A stretch of 64,000 nucleotides of DNA, taken from assembly GCA_963668145.2 (NCBI GenBank), contig CAXXJU010000050.1, forward strand, positions 1 to 64,000, read 5' to 3'. Below, piece after piece: positions 44,946-53,360 of this stretch. Below the pieces are notes generated by a model. It had not been told where the DNA came from. It saw only the letters and a program-made list of their open reading frames with translations, and searched no databases. This DNA comes from Seleniibacterium sp963668145 (GTDB lineage: Bacteria > Desulfobacterota > Desulfuromonadia > Desulfuromonadales > Geopsychrobacteraceae). The first letter of the stretch is position 1. Each line of letters starts with the position of its first letter. The translations under genes and the position numbers were made by a program.

Positions 44946-45982
44946 TTCAGAACTCCTTTCGGGATCTGCATGGTAATACAGTGCAGGGAGCCATGTTGCC
45001 TGATCAGGGTACGGCAATCAATGCCGATGATTTCGTAGCCGGGGAAAGCCTGGGCGACAACCGCCAGGGCTTCGCTGTCCGCCGGATCAGCATAGGTCGG
45101 CACCAGCACCAACTGATTGATTACCAGAAAATTGGCATAGGTTGCCGGCAGCCTTTCGCCGTCATCGAAACAGGCTGCCGGCCAGGGCAGCGGCAGCAGT
45201 CGGTACGGTTTCCCCGCTCTGGTGGTGAAACTACGCAACTGTTCCTGCATGCTTTGCAAGGCCGGGAAATGTTCATCCGCCGGATCGTCACAGCGAACAT
45301 AGACAATGGTGTCCTCCGGGCAGAGTCGAGCCAAGGTATCGATATGGGAATCGGTATCGTCACCGGCCAGCCAGCCATGGTCGAGCCAAAGGATGTGAGC
45401 TGTACCGAACAGTTCGGTGAGCTGTTCGGCAAGTTGCTCCCGCCCGAGGTGAGGGTTGCGGTTGGGGTTGAGCAGGCAGTCACTGGTGGTCAGTAGGGTG
45501 CCGTTGCCATCGCTTTCGATACTGCCCCCTTCCAGAATCAGACCGATGGTTTCCAGGGCGGTCTGCCCGAAACAGCCAGCCTGATGCAGGTTACGGGTGA
45601 TCTGGTTGTCGGCCGCGGCGGCAAACTTCAATCCCCAGCCGTTGAAGCCGAAATCCAGTAATAGCGGCTGATCCCCGGCGTAAACCGTGATCGGGCCGAA
45701 ATCCCTGGCCCAGGTGTCATCGGTAGCAACAGCAAAAATCATGACCGCGTTCATGGCGACGCCATGATCCTGCAGCACTTTTTCAACAGCCTTCGGTTCC
45801 GGAGTGGCGATGATGACCTTGCTGACCCTGGTCAGCTGCCGAGTCAATTCTAGGTAGGTCTGTTGCACCTCGGTAAGCAGTTCAGACCAGTCGGAATTCC
45901 GGTGCGGCCAGGCCAGCAGCACCGCATCCTGTTCTTCCCATTCGGCAGGAAGCCGACGAATTTGAAAATATTTCTTCTCCAT
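44942..45982 (-). CDS. aguA: AguA, agmatine deiminase
   Basis: AguA converts agmatine to N-carbamoylputrescine and ammonia. The 346-residue protein has the start RRLPAEWEEQDAVLLAWPHRNSDW, TDDTWARDFGPITVY, LILEGGSIESDGNGTLLTT and, near the end, the nucleophile Cys in GSLHCITMQIPKG. ATG 45982 is taken as start; ATG 46003, which overlaps the mntP stop as ATGA, is nearly as good. With AguB it gives a two-step agmatine to putrescine route. No arginine decarboxylase is in this window. Confidence 0.93.
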   Translation of the reverse strand: MEKKYFQIRRLPAEWEEQDAVLLAWPHRNSDWSELLTEVQQTYLELTRQLTRVSKVIIATPEPKAVEKVLQDHGVAMNAVMIFAVATDDTWARDFGPITVYAGDQPLLLDFGFNGWGLKFAAAADNQITRNLHQAGCFGQTALETIGLILEGGSIESDGNGTLLTTSDCLLNPNRNPHLGREQLAEQLTELFGTAHILWLDHGWLAGDDTDSHIDTLARLCPEDTIVYVRCDDPADEHFPALQSMQEQLRSFTTRAGKPYRLLPLPWPAACFDDGERLPATYANFLVINQLVLVPTYADPADSEALAVVAQAFPGYEIIGIDCRTLIRQHGSLHCITMQIPKGVLK

Positions 45983-45999
45983 GAATGAGCTGCCTTTTG

Positions 46000-46563
46000 T
46001 CATATCAACAATGTATGTTCGATTAAAATCTTCAGCCCGATGATGATCAGCAGTGCGCCGCCCAGACGCTCCACCCACGGCCCCCAACTGGAGCCCAAAC
46101 GCCTCCCCAGCAGCATGCCGCAGAGGGTCAGCAGACAGGCGGTGAAACCGATGACCAGAGCCGGCGTCCAGATCTCGACTCCGAGCACGGCCAGGCTGAG
46201 GCCGACGGCCAGCGCATCGATACTGGTGGCAATGGACAGCATAACCAGGGACAGGCCACGGGTCGGATCTCCCGGTTCGGCTTTTTCTGCTTCCTGCCAG
46301 GAATCCCGGAGCATTTTTGCGCCGACCAGGAACAGCAGAATAAAGGCCAACCAGTGATCAAAGGCTTCAATCTGCCGGCGCAGGCTGACCCCTGCAGCCC
46401 AGCCCAGAATCGGCATCAGAGCCTGAAACAGGCCGAAATGAAAAGCGAATCGAAACAGGTGCCGGCCGGTCAGTTTGGGCAGACTCAAGCCAGCGGCCAA
46501 GGCCACGGCAAAAGCGTCCATGGCCAAGGCCACGGCGATTCCAATCAGGGTTAGAATGTCCAT
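46000..46563 (-). CDS. mntP: MntP-type manganese efflux pump
   Basis: The 187-residue membrane protein has six TM helices in two related halves, each with an Asp in the first helix: ALAMDAFAVALAAGL and TSIDALAVGLSLAVLG. These are the signature motifs of the MntP (DUF204) family, which exports manganese. A yybP-ykoY manganese riboswitch was looked for upstream but not convincingly found. Its stop touches aguA, so it may share a transcript with the agu genes, though a functional link is not obvious. Confidence 0.9.
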   Translation of the reverse strand: MDILTLIGIAVALAMDAFAVALAAGLSLPKLTGRHLFRFAFHFGLFQALMPILGWAAGVSLRRQIEAFDHWLAFILLFLVGAKMLRDSWQEAEKAEPGDPTRGLSLVMLSIATSIDALAVGLSLAVLGVEIWTPALVIGFTACLLTLCGMLLGRRLGSSWGPWVERLGGALLIIIGLKILIEHTLLI

Positions 46564-46673
46564 ATTTTCTACATATTTTATCGAGTAAGATGGGCCAGGG
46601 ATAGTGGTCCTGGTGAGAAAATAAACTGGCGCTGTCTGACGTTGGTAACGCGGTTCGCGACGGCAATAAACAA

Positions 46674-46694
46674 AGGGCTGCGCGCTGCAGCCCT
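46674..46694 (-). terminator. Terminator after the cyclophilin gene
   Basis: AGGGCTGC (46674-46681) pairs with GCAGCCCT (46687-46694) around a 5-nt loop. On the minus strand it is followed by TTGTTTATT. It lies about 20 nt past the peptidylprolyl isomerase stop. Confidence 0.72.
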
Positions 46695-46713
46695 GAATAT
46701 CCCGACAGAGATG

Positions 46714-47223
46714 TTACTGCTCAATGGAAACGCTTTCGATCAGAACAGGCTCTTTCGGCACATCCTGGTGATAACCGTGAGTGCCCGTGGGAACCTGGGC
46801 AATGGCATCGACCACCTCCATTCCTGCCGTGACCTGGCCGAAAACGGCGTAACCGTACTGGTTGGGAGCGGTGCCCTGGTGATCGAGAAAACTATTGTTG
46901 GCCAGGTTGATGAAAAACTGGCAGGTGGCGCTGTCAACGACCTGGGTGCGAGCCATGGCAATGGAGCCGCGGGTGTTTTTCAGACCATTGGCCGCTTCAT
47001 TTTTGATCTGCCCGGCGGTTTTTTTCTGTGCCATCTCTTCGGTAAACCCGCCCCCCTGGATCATGAAGCCGGGGATGACGCGATGAAAAACCGTCTGGTC
47101 ATAAAATCCGTCACGCGCATATTTCAGGAAGTTTTCAGTGCTGATCGGGGCTTTTTCGGCATTCAGTTCAATGACGATCTCTCCCTTGTTGGTCTGGACC
47201 TTCACCACGGGTTGAGTGCTCAT
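46714..47223 (-). CDS. ppiB: Cyclophilin-type peptidylprolyl isomerase
   Basis: Cyclophilins speed cis-trans isomerisation of proline peptide bonds. The 169-residue protein has the classic FHRVIPGFMIQGGGF (catalytic Arg), ARTQVVDSATCQFFINLANN (the Q-F-F-I motif) and YAVFGQVTAGMEVVDAIAQV. No signal peptide is seen, so it is cytoplasmic, like PpiB. ATG 47223 is chosen because AAGGAG gives 7-nt spacing; ATG 47229 would be only one base away from it. It is a single gene with its own terminator. Confidence 0.94.
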   Translation of the reverse strand: MSTQPVVKVQTNKGEIVIELNAEKAPISTENFLKYARDGFYDQTVFHRVIPGFMIQGGGFTEEMAQKKTAGQIKNEAANGLKNTRGSIAMARTQVVDSATCQFFINLANNSFLDHQGTAPNQYGYAVFGQVTAGMEVVDAIAQVPTGTHGYHQDVPKEPVLIESVSIEQ

Positions 47224-47344
47224 TGGCATACTCCTTTTCGGAAATGTGAATTCTCAGGTTGACACCGTGGTTCGAAACGAACTGCGGCGAACTTTTCAGG
47301 AGCTACATAATGCCGTGATCAAGAAATGAATTTCAAGTACGATT

Positions 47345-49540
47345 TCAGGGGAAAATGGTGCCGACTTCGAGAAGCTTGGTAAAGCGGTCATTGGGCAAGG
47401 GCTTGCTGAACAGATATCCCTGAAAAATGGAGCAGCCTTTTTCCTGGAGGAAATTGAGTTCGTATTCGGTTTCCACCCCTTCGGCGACAACTTTCAGATC
47501 CAGGTGTTTGGCCATGGAAATGATGGTGTCGACAATGGCGGCGTCGTTGATGTCGTTTTCGATATCCCGGACAAAAGATTGATCGATCTTGAGGATATCC
47601 AGAGGCATTTTTTTGAGATAGGCCAGGGATGAATAACCGGTTCCAAAATCGTCTATGGACAGCTCGATGCCAAGCTTTTTCAGCCCCTGCATTTTGTCGA
47701 TGGTATCAACGATATTATCAATCACCATCCCCTCGGTTAGTTCCAGGCCGAGCATGGCCGGATCGGCTCCGGTCTCATCAAGAATATTTTTGACCTGGTT
47801 GATGAAATGGGGCTGCCTGAACTGGCGCGGGCTGACATTGACGGCCAGATGGGGAATCGGAAACCCGCCCTCATGCCAGCGGCGCATTTGCAGGCAGGCA
47901 TTGCGGAGAACCCATTCCCCGATGGGTAAAATCAGCCCGGTCACTTCTGCCACCGGGATGAAAATGGCCGGCGAAATAAAGCCCTTGTCCGGATGCTCCC
48001 AGCGGATCAGGGTTTCGGCGCCGACAATCTGCCCGGCGCTGTTGACCTGAGGTTGAAAATACAGGCTCAGCTGATTTCTTTCCAGGGCATAGCGCAGTTC
48101 CTTTTCGATGGCCAGCCGGCTGTCCGCTGCAGCCTGCATGCTGGGCAGGAAAAAGCGGATCATGTCCCGGCCTTCTTCCTTGGCCCGGTACATGGCGGTG
48201 TCTGCATAGCGCAGGATATCGATACCGGATTCCTGGTCGAATGGGTTTTTGTCCGTGGACGGGAACATGGCCACCCCGATACTCGGAGTGATATGTAATT
48301 CATGTCCGGCGATCTGATATTTCCGGGCCAGGCGGGACTTGATGGCTTCAGCCTTATACTGGGCCGCGGCTGCAGCGTTGGTAGCGTCGCTACCCAGATC
48401 GGAGAGCAGCATGACAAATTCATCGCCGCCCAGTCGGGAAACTGTGTCCTCGGCGCGCAGATCCAGAGTCAGGCGGGATGCGACCTCTTTGAGCAAAGCA
48501 TCGCCGACAGGATGACCCAGCGAGTCGTTGATATTCTTGAAACGATCCAGGTCCAGATAGAGCATGGCCCCGTAATGACCGGAGCGACGGACCAGAGAAA
48601 TGTTCTGTTCCAGGCGGTTGAGGAGCAGGCGGCGATTCGGCAGATCGGTGAGGGCGTCATAATAGGCCAGATACTCGATCCGTTCCTCCGCCTGCTTGCG
48701 CTCGGTCACATCGCGCAAGGTTGCACAGATTTTGTCTTTGTTCTGATCAAGGCCCTTTTGGAAGCTGGCATTGAGAGAACAGGGGATCAGCCGGCCGTCT
48801 TTGTCCTGTAGGTTGATTTCAAAATCAACGATGCGGTCCTTTTCCTGCAACTGGGTAAACAATTGGCTGCGATCCTGCTCGGCCGGAAAAATCATCAGCA
48901 CATTTTGGTTGAGGACTTCGCTGCGTTTATAAGAGGAGATATTGGAGATGGAGGGGCTGATCTCGATGATGGTCCCGTCAAAGCCCATTTCCAGATAAAC
49001 ATCCTGCAGGTTTTCGAAAATCAGGCGATATTTTTCTTCGCTGTTTTTCAGCCGCAAGTGCGAATTATTGAGGTCCCGGACCGCTTTCTGGAGGGCTTCG
49101 GTACGTTTGGTGACTTCTTCCTCCAGATGCTCCTGATAGGCCCGGTTTTCGATGATCAACCGTGACCGTTCGATGGACTGGTTGATTGCGTGGAGGAGCG
49201 CCGACATATCCTGAATCGGTTTAAGGAGATAATTCCACGCCCCTTTATGAATGGCTTCAATGGCATCGCCGATGACGCCGGTTCCCGAAACAACAATCAC
49301 CGGGGTGTCGGGAGAGGTTTTCTTAATCTCTTCAAGAACTTCCAGCCCGTCGATTTCCGGCATGCGCAGATCGCACAGGACCAGATCCGGTTGTTCGCGG
49401 GCAAATATCTCAAGACCGTCCCGGCCGTTGGCGGCTTCCAGAACTTGAAAGTCAAAATCCTCCAGAAACAGGCGAAAGCTGGCTCTTATGTTCTCTTCAT
49501 CATCTATCGTCAGGATAACCGGATTTCTGCGTAGTTCCAT
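47345..49540 (-). CDS. REC-PAS-GGDEF-EAL cyclic-di-GMP signalling protein
   Basis: The 731-residue protein has a receiver domain (residues 8-125, phosphoacceptor Asp57 in DLVLCDLRMPEIDG, acidic pair TIDDEE), a coiled linker, a PAS domain (about 168-290), a GGDEF domain with intact SRLGGDEFVML (makes cyclic di-GMP), and a C-terminal EAL domain. In the EAL domain the signature reads ETL (GAETLIRWEHP), while later motifs such as LELTEGMVIDN, IDDFGTGYSSLAYLKKMPLD and VVAEGVET are intact, so phosphodiesterase activity is still likely. No membrane segment. No cognate kinase gene is adjacent. Confidence 0.9.
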   Translation of the reverse strand: MELRRNPVILTIDDEENIRASFRLFLEDFDFQVLEAANGRDGLEIFAREQPDLVLCDLRMPEIDGLEVLEEIKKTSPDTPVIVVSGTGVIGDAIEAIHKGAWNYLLKPIQDMSALLHAINQSIERSRLIIENRAYQEHLEEEVTKRTEALQKAVRDLNNSHLRLKNSEEKYRLIFENLQDVYLEMGFDGTIIEISPSISNISSYKRSEVLNQNVLMIFPAEQDRSQLFTQLQEKDRIVDFEINLQDKDGRLIPCSLNASFQKGLDQNKDKICATLRDVTERKQAEERIEYLAYYDALTDLPNRRLLLNRLEQNISLVRRSGHYGAMLYLDLDRFKNINDSLGHPVGDALLKEVASRLTLDLRAEDTVSRLGGDEFVMLLSDLGSDATNAAAAAQYKAEAIKSRLARKYQIAGHELHITPSIGVAMFPSTDKNPFDQESGIDILRYADTAMYRAKEEGRDMIRFFLPSMQAAADSRLAIEKELRYALERNQLSLYFQPQVNSAGQIVGAETLIRWEHPDKGFISPAIFIPVAEVTGLILPIGEWVLRNACLQMRRWHEGGFPIPHLAVNVSPRQFRQPHFINQVKNILDETGADPAMLGLELTEGMVIDNIVDTIDKMQGLKKLGIELSIDDFGTGYSSLAYLKKMPLDILKIDQSFVRDIENDINDAAIVDTIISMAKHLDLKVVAEGVETEYELNFLQEKGCSIFQGYLFSKPLPNDRFTKLLEVGTIFP

Positions 49541-49691
49541 TAAAAGAAAACCTCAAAAAGCATGGAGGATCTGATCTGACCGAAATATTTATCATTACTA
49601 AATATTTATGGGATTTCCCTCATGTATTATGCCGTCAGAAACTCAGTTAGTCAAATTTAATTTTGAAGCTGGGTTATTTCTTCTCCCCGTT

Positions 49692-50099
49692 TCACAAATC
49701 ACCGGTCATGGATTGCAGAATAAACAGTTTAGGATTGATTGATTGAACTGTTTTGACAATATCGGTAAAAAGCTGAAAGTCAACCCCTTCTTCGCTGTCG
49801 CTGTCTTGAAAATAGGCATAGCCTTTGGGCAATTCGCTGCCCCGTCCGTTATGGAGCAGGAGCAGGTCGACCAGATCGTTAATGCGCCCGTCCGCTTCCC
49901 ATGGGTCACGATAATTATATTGCCGGGCAATAATATGCAGACCCAGGCCGTTGGCAAAGACCGCCTTGACCTCGAAAGAAAAATCCCGCGGCGACCCGTA
50001 ATGATCGTTGCGTCCGGAACGGCTCATCACCCGAGCGCCTTGCTGTGCCAAATATTCGCGGATACTCTCTTCCGACATGGGTGGATGTTGTTCAGTCAA
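49692..50099 (-). CDS. Hypothetical protein, no family recognised
   Basis: A 135-residue soluble protein that I do not recognise. Visible segments are SEESIREYLAQQGARVMS, SFEVKAVFANGLGLHIIARQYNYRDPW, INDLVDLLLLHNG and YAYFQDSDSEEGVDFQLF; it is acidic towards the C-terminus. The start is TTG 50099, which has AAAGGAG 6 nt upstream; ATG 50078 lacks a site. It lies 83 nt downstream of the VWA-type gene on the same strand and may be part of that transcript. No function can be proposed. Confidence 0.65.
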   Translation of the reverse strand: MTEQHPPMSEESIREYLAQQGARVMSRSGRNDHYGSPRDFSFEVKAVFANGLGLHIIARQYNYRDPWEADGRINDLVDLLLLHNGRGSELPKGYAYFQDSDSEEGVDFQLFTDIVKTVQSINPKLFILQSMTGDL

Positions 50100-50182
50100 T
50101 GTTGTCTCCTTTCACCAAGTTATCTCGCTGCGAGCTGTTGCTCCTTGTCTTTTGCCGCAACAATAGTCGTTCCGTAAGCAGG

Positions 50183-51367
50183 TCAACGGCAGTGGTTCTG
50201 TAGCCTCAGTTCCAACCCCCAGGGTACCGGTTTGCGGCCTTCCGGCGAAAGAACCCACAGGGTCGGAATCGCTGAACTGGCCGGGGCCGGGCCGAAACCA
50301 TCGGTCAGGTAAATCATTGCTGCGGGTCGGGGTTGCAATTGTTGTGCATATTCGAATGCCGGCCTGAAATCGGTGAACCCACCGCCACGATAGGTATCAA
50401 CCACCAGAGGTTGACTGCTGAATGCCGCCACCTTTTGAATGCGGCTGCCGGTGTAAAGCACGGTAATTCGGCTTTGTCGCCCCTGGGCAATGCGCAACAG
50501 TTCGTTGGCAAAGGCTTCTCGTAGCGGCTGGGTGTCCGTTGAATCGCTGACATCAATGGCGACGACCAGGTTAAGATACTGTTTTTTACGCAGGCCGGGG
50601 GTGTGGCGGTCAAAACGGCGATGACTGCGCGACCAGGTTGGGCTTTTTCCGACCCGTCCGGCGGTGCCGACGAATTGACGCAGAATCTGCTGCCAAGGGA
50701 TGCTGGGTGGAGTCAGGAATGGTTCCAGGAGGGTTGCCAGTTCCCCTTCGTGCTCATCCTGATCGCCCTGTCGGGCCTTGCTGACCATCTGCCGAACCAC
50801 CTGCTCCGACAGCGCTGTCGGGGTGCGGTCGGCATCCTGCCAGGGGGTGTGGTCATCGATGACCTCCAGCCGATCCTCAGCGACCGGGTTTTGTTCACCG
50901 CTATCTTGGGGCGGACGTCGGTCGTCTCCGGTACCGTTCAAACGTCCCAGTTCCGGCAACTGGAGCAGGCGGGCATAGTATTCTTCAGCAGCCAGACCGT
51001 CCGGAAGGCGCAACCGGCACGGGAGGACGGCTTCCCGGGGCAGGTTGGCAATCCCCGGGTTGATAGCCAGGTCGCAAGCCAGATCCCAGATTCTGGCCCG
51101 ACGTTCTTTGCGGCGGCAGGGGTGCAGGTGCAGAATATGCTTGATCAGGTGTTCGAGAAGCGCTTCCTGCTCGGTCGGGGCAAAGAGCGCAAATCGCTGC
51201 GGGTTGACCAGCAAGGTCGGAATTGCATCGGCAATGGTGACGGCGACCGCTTTATTTCCAGCGTAGGGCAGGCGTTTGAACTGGAGCAGAAACTGGCCGT
51301 AAAAGGGGCGGCTTTTCAGCAGGCGGACGATGGCGTCCTGTAGCGGCCGCAGCGGATCAGGCGACAT
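50183..51367 (-). CDS. VWA-like / DUF2201-type protein (COG3864-like)
   Basis: The 394-residue product resembles the predicted metallopeptidase/VWA-like family of COG3864 (DUF2201). The N-terminal half has a helical region, LLEHLIKHILHLHPCRRKERRARIWDLACDLAIN, where relatives carry an H-E-x-x-H motif. Here the His are kept but the Glu is not where expected, so peptidase activity is doubtful. The C-terminal half is a VWA-type domain: LNLVVAIDVSDSTDTQPL (MIDAS-like D-x-S-D-S), TDFRPAFEYAQQL and AMIYLTDGFGP. It overlaps the MoxR-type ATPase by 11 nt. The usual role of such pairs is chaperone-like remodelling or metal insertion. Confidence 0.78.
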   Translation of the reverse strand: MSPDPLRPLQDAIVRLLKSRPFYGQFLLQFKRLPYAGNKAVAVTIADAIPTLLVNPQRFALFAPTEQEALLEHLIKHILHLHPCRRKERRARIWDLACDLAINPGIANLPREAVLPCRLRLPDGLAAEEYYARLLQLPELGRLNGTGDDRRPPQDSGEQNPVAEDRLEVIDDHTPWQDADRTPTALSEQVVRQMVSKARQGDQDEHEGELATLLEPFLTPPSIPWQQILRQFVGTAGRVGKSPTWSRSHRRFDRHTPGLRKKQYLNLVVAIDVSDSTDTQPLREAFANELLRIAQGRQSRITVLYTGSRIQKVAAFSSQPLVVDTYRGGGFTDFRPAFEYAQQLQPRPAAMIYLTDGFGPAPASSAIPTLWVLSPEGRKPVPWGLELRLQNHCR

Positions 51368-52418
51368 CCTGGCTGATCTGGCGGATGGTGTCGAGAATGG
51401 AATCGTCATACTTATCCAGACACAAAAAGTCTGCAACCGACGGGATACGCAGCAGTGCTTTGACCAGCCCGAAACGCATGTCGCGCGGCAGAATATCGAT
51501 ATAGGCGACTAGGTTGTCCTGGGCCGTTGCGGCCAGCCGGCCGTCGTTCTGCAGGCAGGCGATCAGCGCGCTCATGGTGGCGGCCTGGATATCGTCCTGT
51601 TGGGCTGCAGCCTGGCCGGCAACCTCCGGCCAGCGGGTCAGGATATCTTCCGCGCTCAATGGCCGGGTCCGCTGTTCCGTGCACCACTGTAGAAAGCTGA
51701 CCGCGGCTTCCCGGCCGATGATCCCGCTGTAAACTTCCATCTCCAGGTGGCGGGGGAAACGGCAGCGGTGGCGCAGGATGCTGATCATTTCCCAGGCCCG
51801 TTCGGACGGTTCGATCTGCATGTCGAAAGGGTTGCTGCCAAGAGCCAGCAACTGTTGATTGGCGGCAATGAACTGGCGAACCTGGCCGTCAAAATCTTCT
51901 TTGGCCGCATGCCGTAACCAGCATTCCGCATCGGTTTCAACCTGAATGACCACCATGCGGTCGAGCAGGGCGCGATCGAGGGGCGCGACCTGGTAGCTGC
52001 CGTCAGGCGGATTGATGGCGACCACGACGCGATGCTGAGGAGCCAGGTGGTGGGTATGCAGTGCGCGGGGCTGACCTTCGGTCGGAGGCTCGACAAATTG
52101 GAAGATCGCCTGCAGGGTGTCTTCCTGTTGGGCGCGGTTGAGCTCGTCACAATGCACGACCGTTGGGGGCGCATCCGCTGCCGGCCACCAGCTTGGACAT
52201 GACCAATGCATGATGGTCTCTTCGCGATAGGGGATTCCGACCAGGTCACCGACTTCCATCTGACCGAGGCGCAACGGAACATAAGCGAATTCAATGTCCC
52301 GGCAGACCTGAATGATCCCAGCAGTCTTCCCAACCCCGCGATGACCGACGACACAGGGAGTGAGGTCGGTTTTAGTGAGGATCTCCTTCAGTACGATTTT
52401 CATCTGTTCGATGTTCAT
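51357..52418 (-). CDS. MoxR-type AAA ATPase
   Basis: The 353-residue protein has Walker A in VVGHRGVGKTAGI, a Walker B variant VVHCDELNRAQQE, a sensor region VVVAINPPDGSYQVAPLDRALLDRMVVI and the helical lid with EPSERAWEMISILRH. These mark the MoxR/COG0714 branch of AAA+ proteins, which work with VWA-domain partners. Here the partner is the next gene, overlapping by 11 nt. The start is ATG 52418; an upstream frame to 52559 lacks family similarity. Substrate unknown. Confidence 0.87.
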   Translation of the reverse strand: MNIEQMKIVLKEILTKTDLTPCVVGHRGVGKTAGIIQVCRDIEFAYVPLRLGQMEVGDLVGIPYREETIMHWSCPSWWPAADAPPTVVHCDELNRAQQEDTLQAIFQFVEPPTEGQPRALHTHHLAPQHRVVVAINPPDGSYQVAPLDRALLDRMVVIQVETDAECWLRHAAKEDFDGQVRQFIAANQQLLALGSNPFDMQIEPSERAWEMISILRHRCRFPRHLEMEVYSGIIGREAAVSFLQWCTEQRTRPLSAEDILTRWPEVAGQAAAQQDDIQAATMSALIACLQNDGRLAATAQDNLVAYIDILPRDMRFGLVKALLRIPSVADFLCLDKYDDSILDTIRQISQDVA

Positions 52419-52607
52419 AACAGCCCTGATCTGTGATTTAATACCTTTGTGGTCAGATATTGATAGCACGAGCGGAATTTCGGTGCAAGGAATCTGTTCC
52501 CCCGGTTGCTGATGACGCAAAAATACCTTGTTTTTTGCGTTCTTCCGCTGAATCGACAATAATATAAGGGTTGGGAGTCTTGGCTCTTCAGTGAAGGGAC
52601 GCTGGCC

Positions 52608-53360
52608 ATGGTCACTTTATCACGTCTGTTGTTTGTGGTGCTGTTTTTTTTCTCTATCATGGCGGTCCCCGCCCTGGGCGAGCAACCCGATTTGCGCCGG
52701 CTGATTCGTCAGGTTGAAAGGCAATATACCGGGGAATCTTCTATTGCAACTGTCGAAATGACGGTGGAAACAGGTCATTGGCAGCGGCACCTGACCATGG
52801 AGCTGTGGTCCCTCGGTCGGGAGCGCTTTCTGGTCAGAATTGTTGCCCCGGCCAAGGAAAAAGGGGTCGCGACCCTCAAGGTTGACAATGAGGTCTGGAA
52901 CTATCTGCCCAAGGTCGATCGGGTGATTCGGGTCCCGCCATCAATGATGGGTGGCGCCTGGATGGGCAGTCATATCACCAATGACGATCTGGTCAAAGCG
53001 AATAAAATCGATGAGGACTATGCTTTTCGACTGCTCGAAGAGAATGCCACCAGCTGGGTTATCGAAGCTCTGCCCAAGCCGACTGCGGCGGTCATCTGGG
53101 GAAAAATCATTTATCGGCTGAATCCTGAAACCCTGGTCCCCGAGCGGATCGACTATTTCGATGAAGAAGACCTCCTGGTCAGGCAGATTTCTTTTTCCGA
53201 TGTCCAGCTGGTGAACGGCCGCCGTGTCCCGTTGCGCATGACCGTCCTGCCGGTGGAAAAACCCGCGGAAAAAACCGTATTGCAATATCGCCGCCTGCAG
53301 TTCGATGTCGGCCTGGAAAAAAGCTTCTTTTCCCTGGGCCGTTTGAAGGAACGGCGCTGA
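52608..53360 (+). CDS. LolA-like outer membrane lipoprotein-sorting protein
   Basis: The 250-residue protein has a signal peptide (residues 5-24, ALG-EQ) and the LolA-like beta-barrel fold of the PF17131/TP0789 type: SSIATVEMTVETGHWQR, KEKGVATLKVDNEVWNYLPKVDRVIRVPPSMM, GSHITNDDLVKANKIDEDYAF and WGKIIYRLNPETLVPERIDYFDEE. It should bind a lipid or lipoprotein acyl chain in the periplasm. It is the first gene of a five-gene operon with two FtsX-type permeases, an ATPase and a beta-barrel, and its stop overlaps the next ATG. Confidence 0.87.
   Translation: MVTLSRLLFVVLFFFSIMAVPALGEQPDLRRLIRQVERQYTGESSIATVEMTVETGHWQRHLTMELWSLGRERFLVRIVAPAKEKGVATLKVDNEVWNYLPKVDRVIRVPPSMMGGAWMGSHITNDDLVKANKIDEDYAFRLLEENATSWVIEALPKPTAAVIWGKIIYRLNPETLVPERIDYFDEEDLLVRQISFSDVQLVNGRRVPLRMTVLPVEKPAEKTVLQYRRLQFDVGLEKSFFSLGRLKERR

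Noticed and set aside
46564..46660. Possible yybP-ykoY manganese riboswitch before mntP
   Set aside because: The conserved loops are not recognisable on the minus strand.
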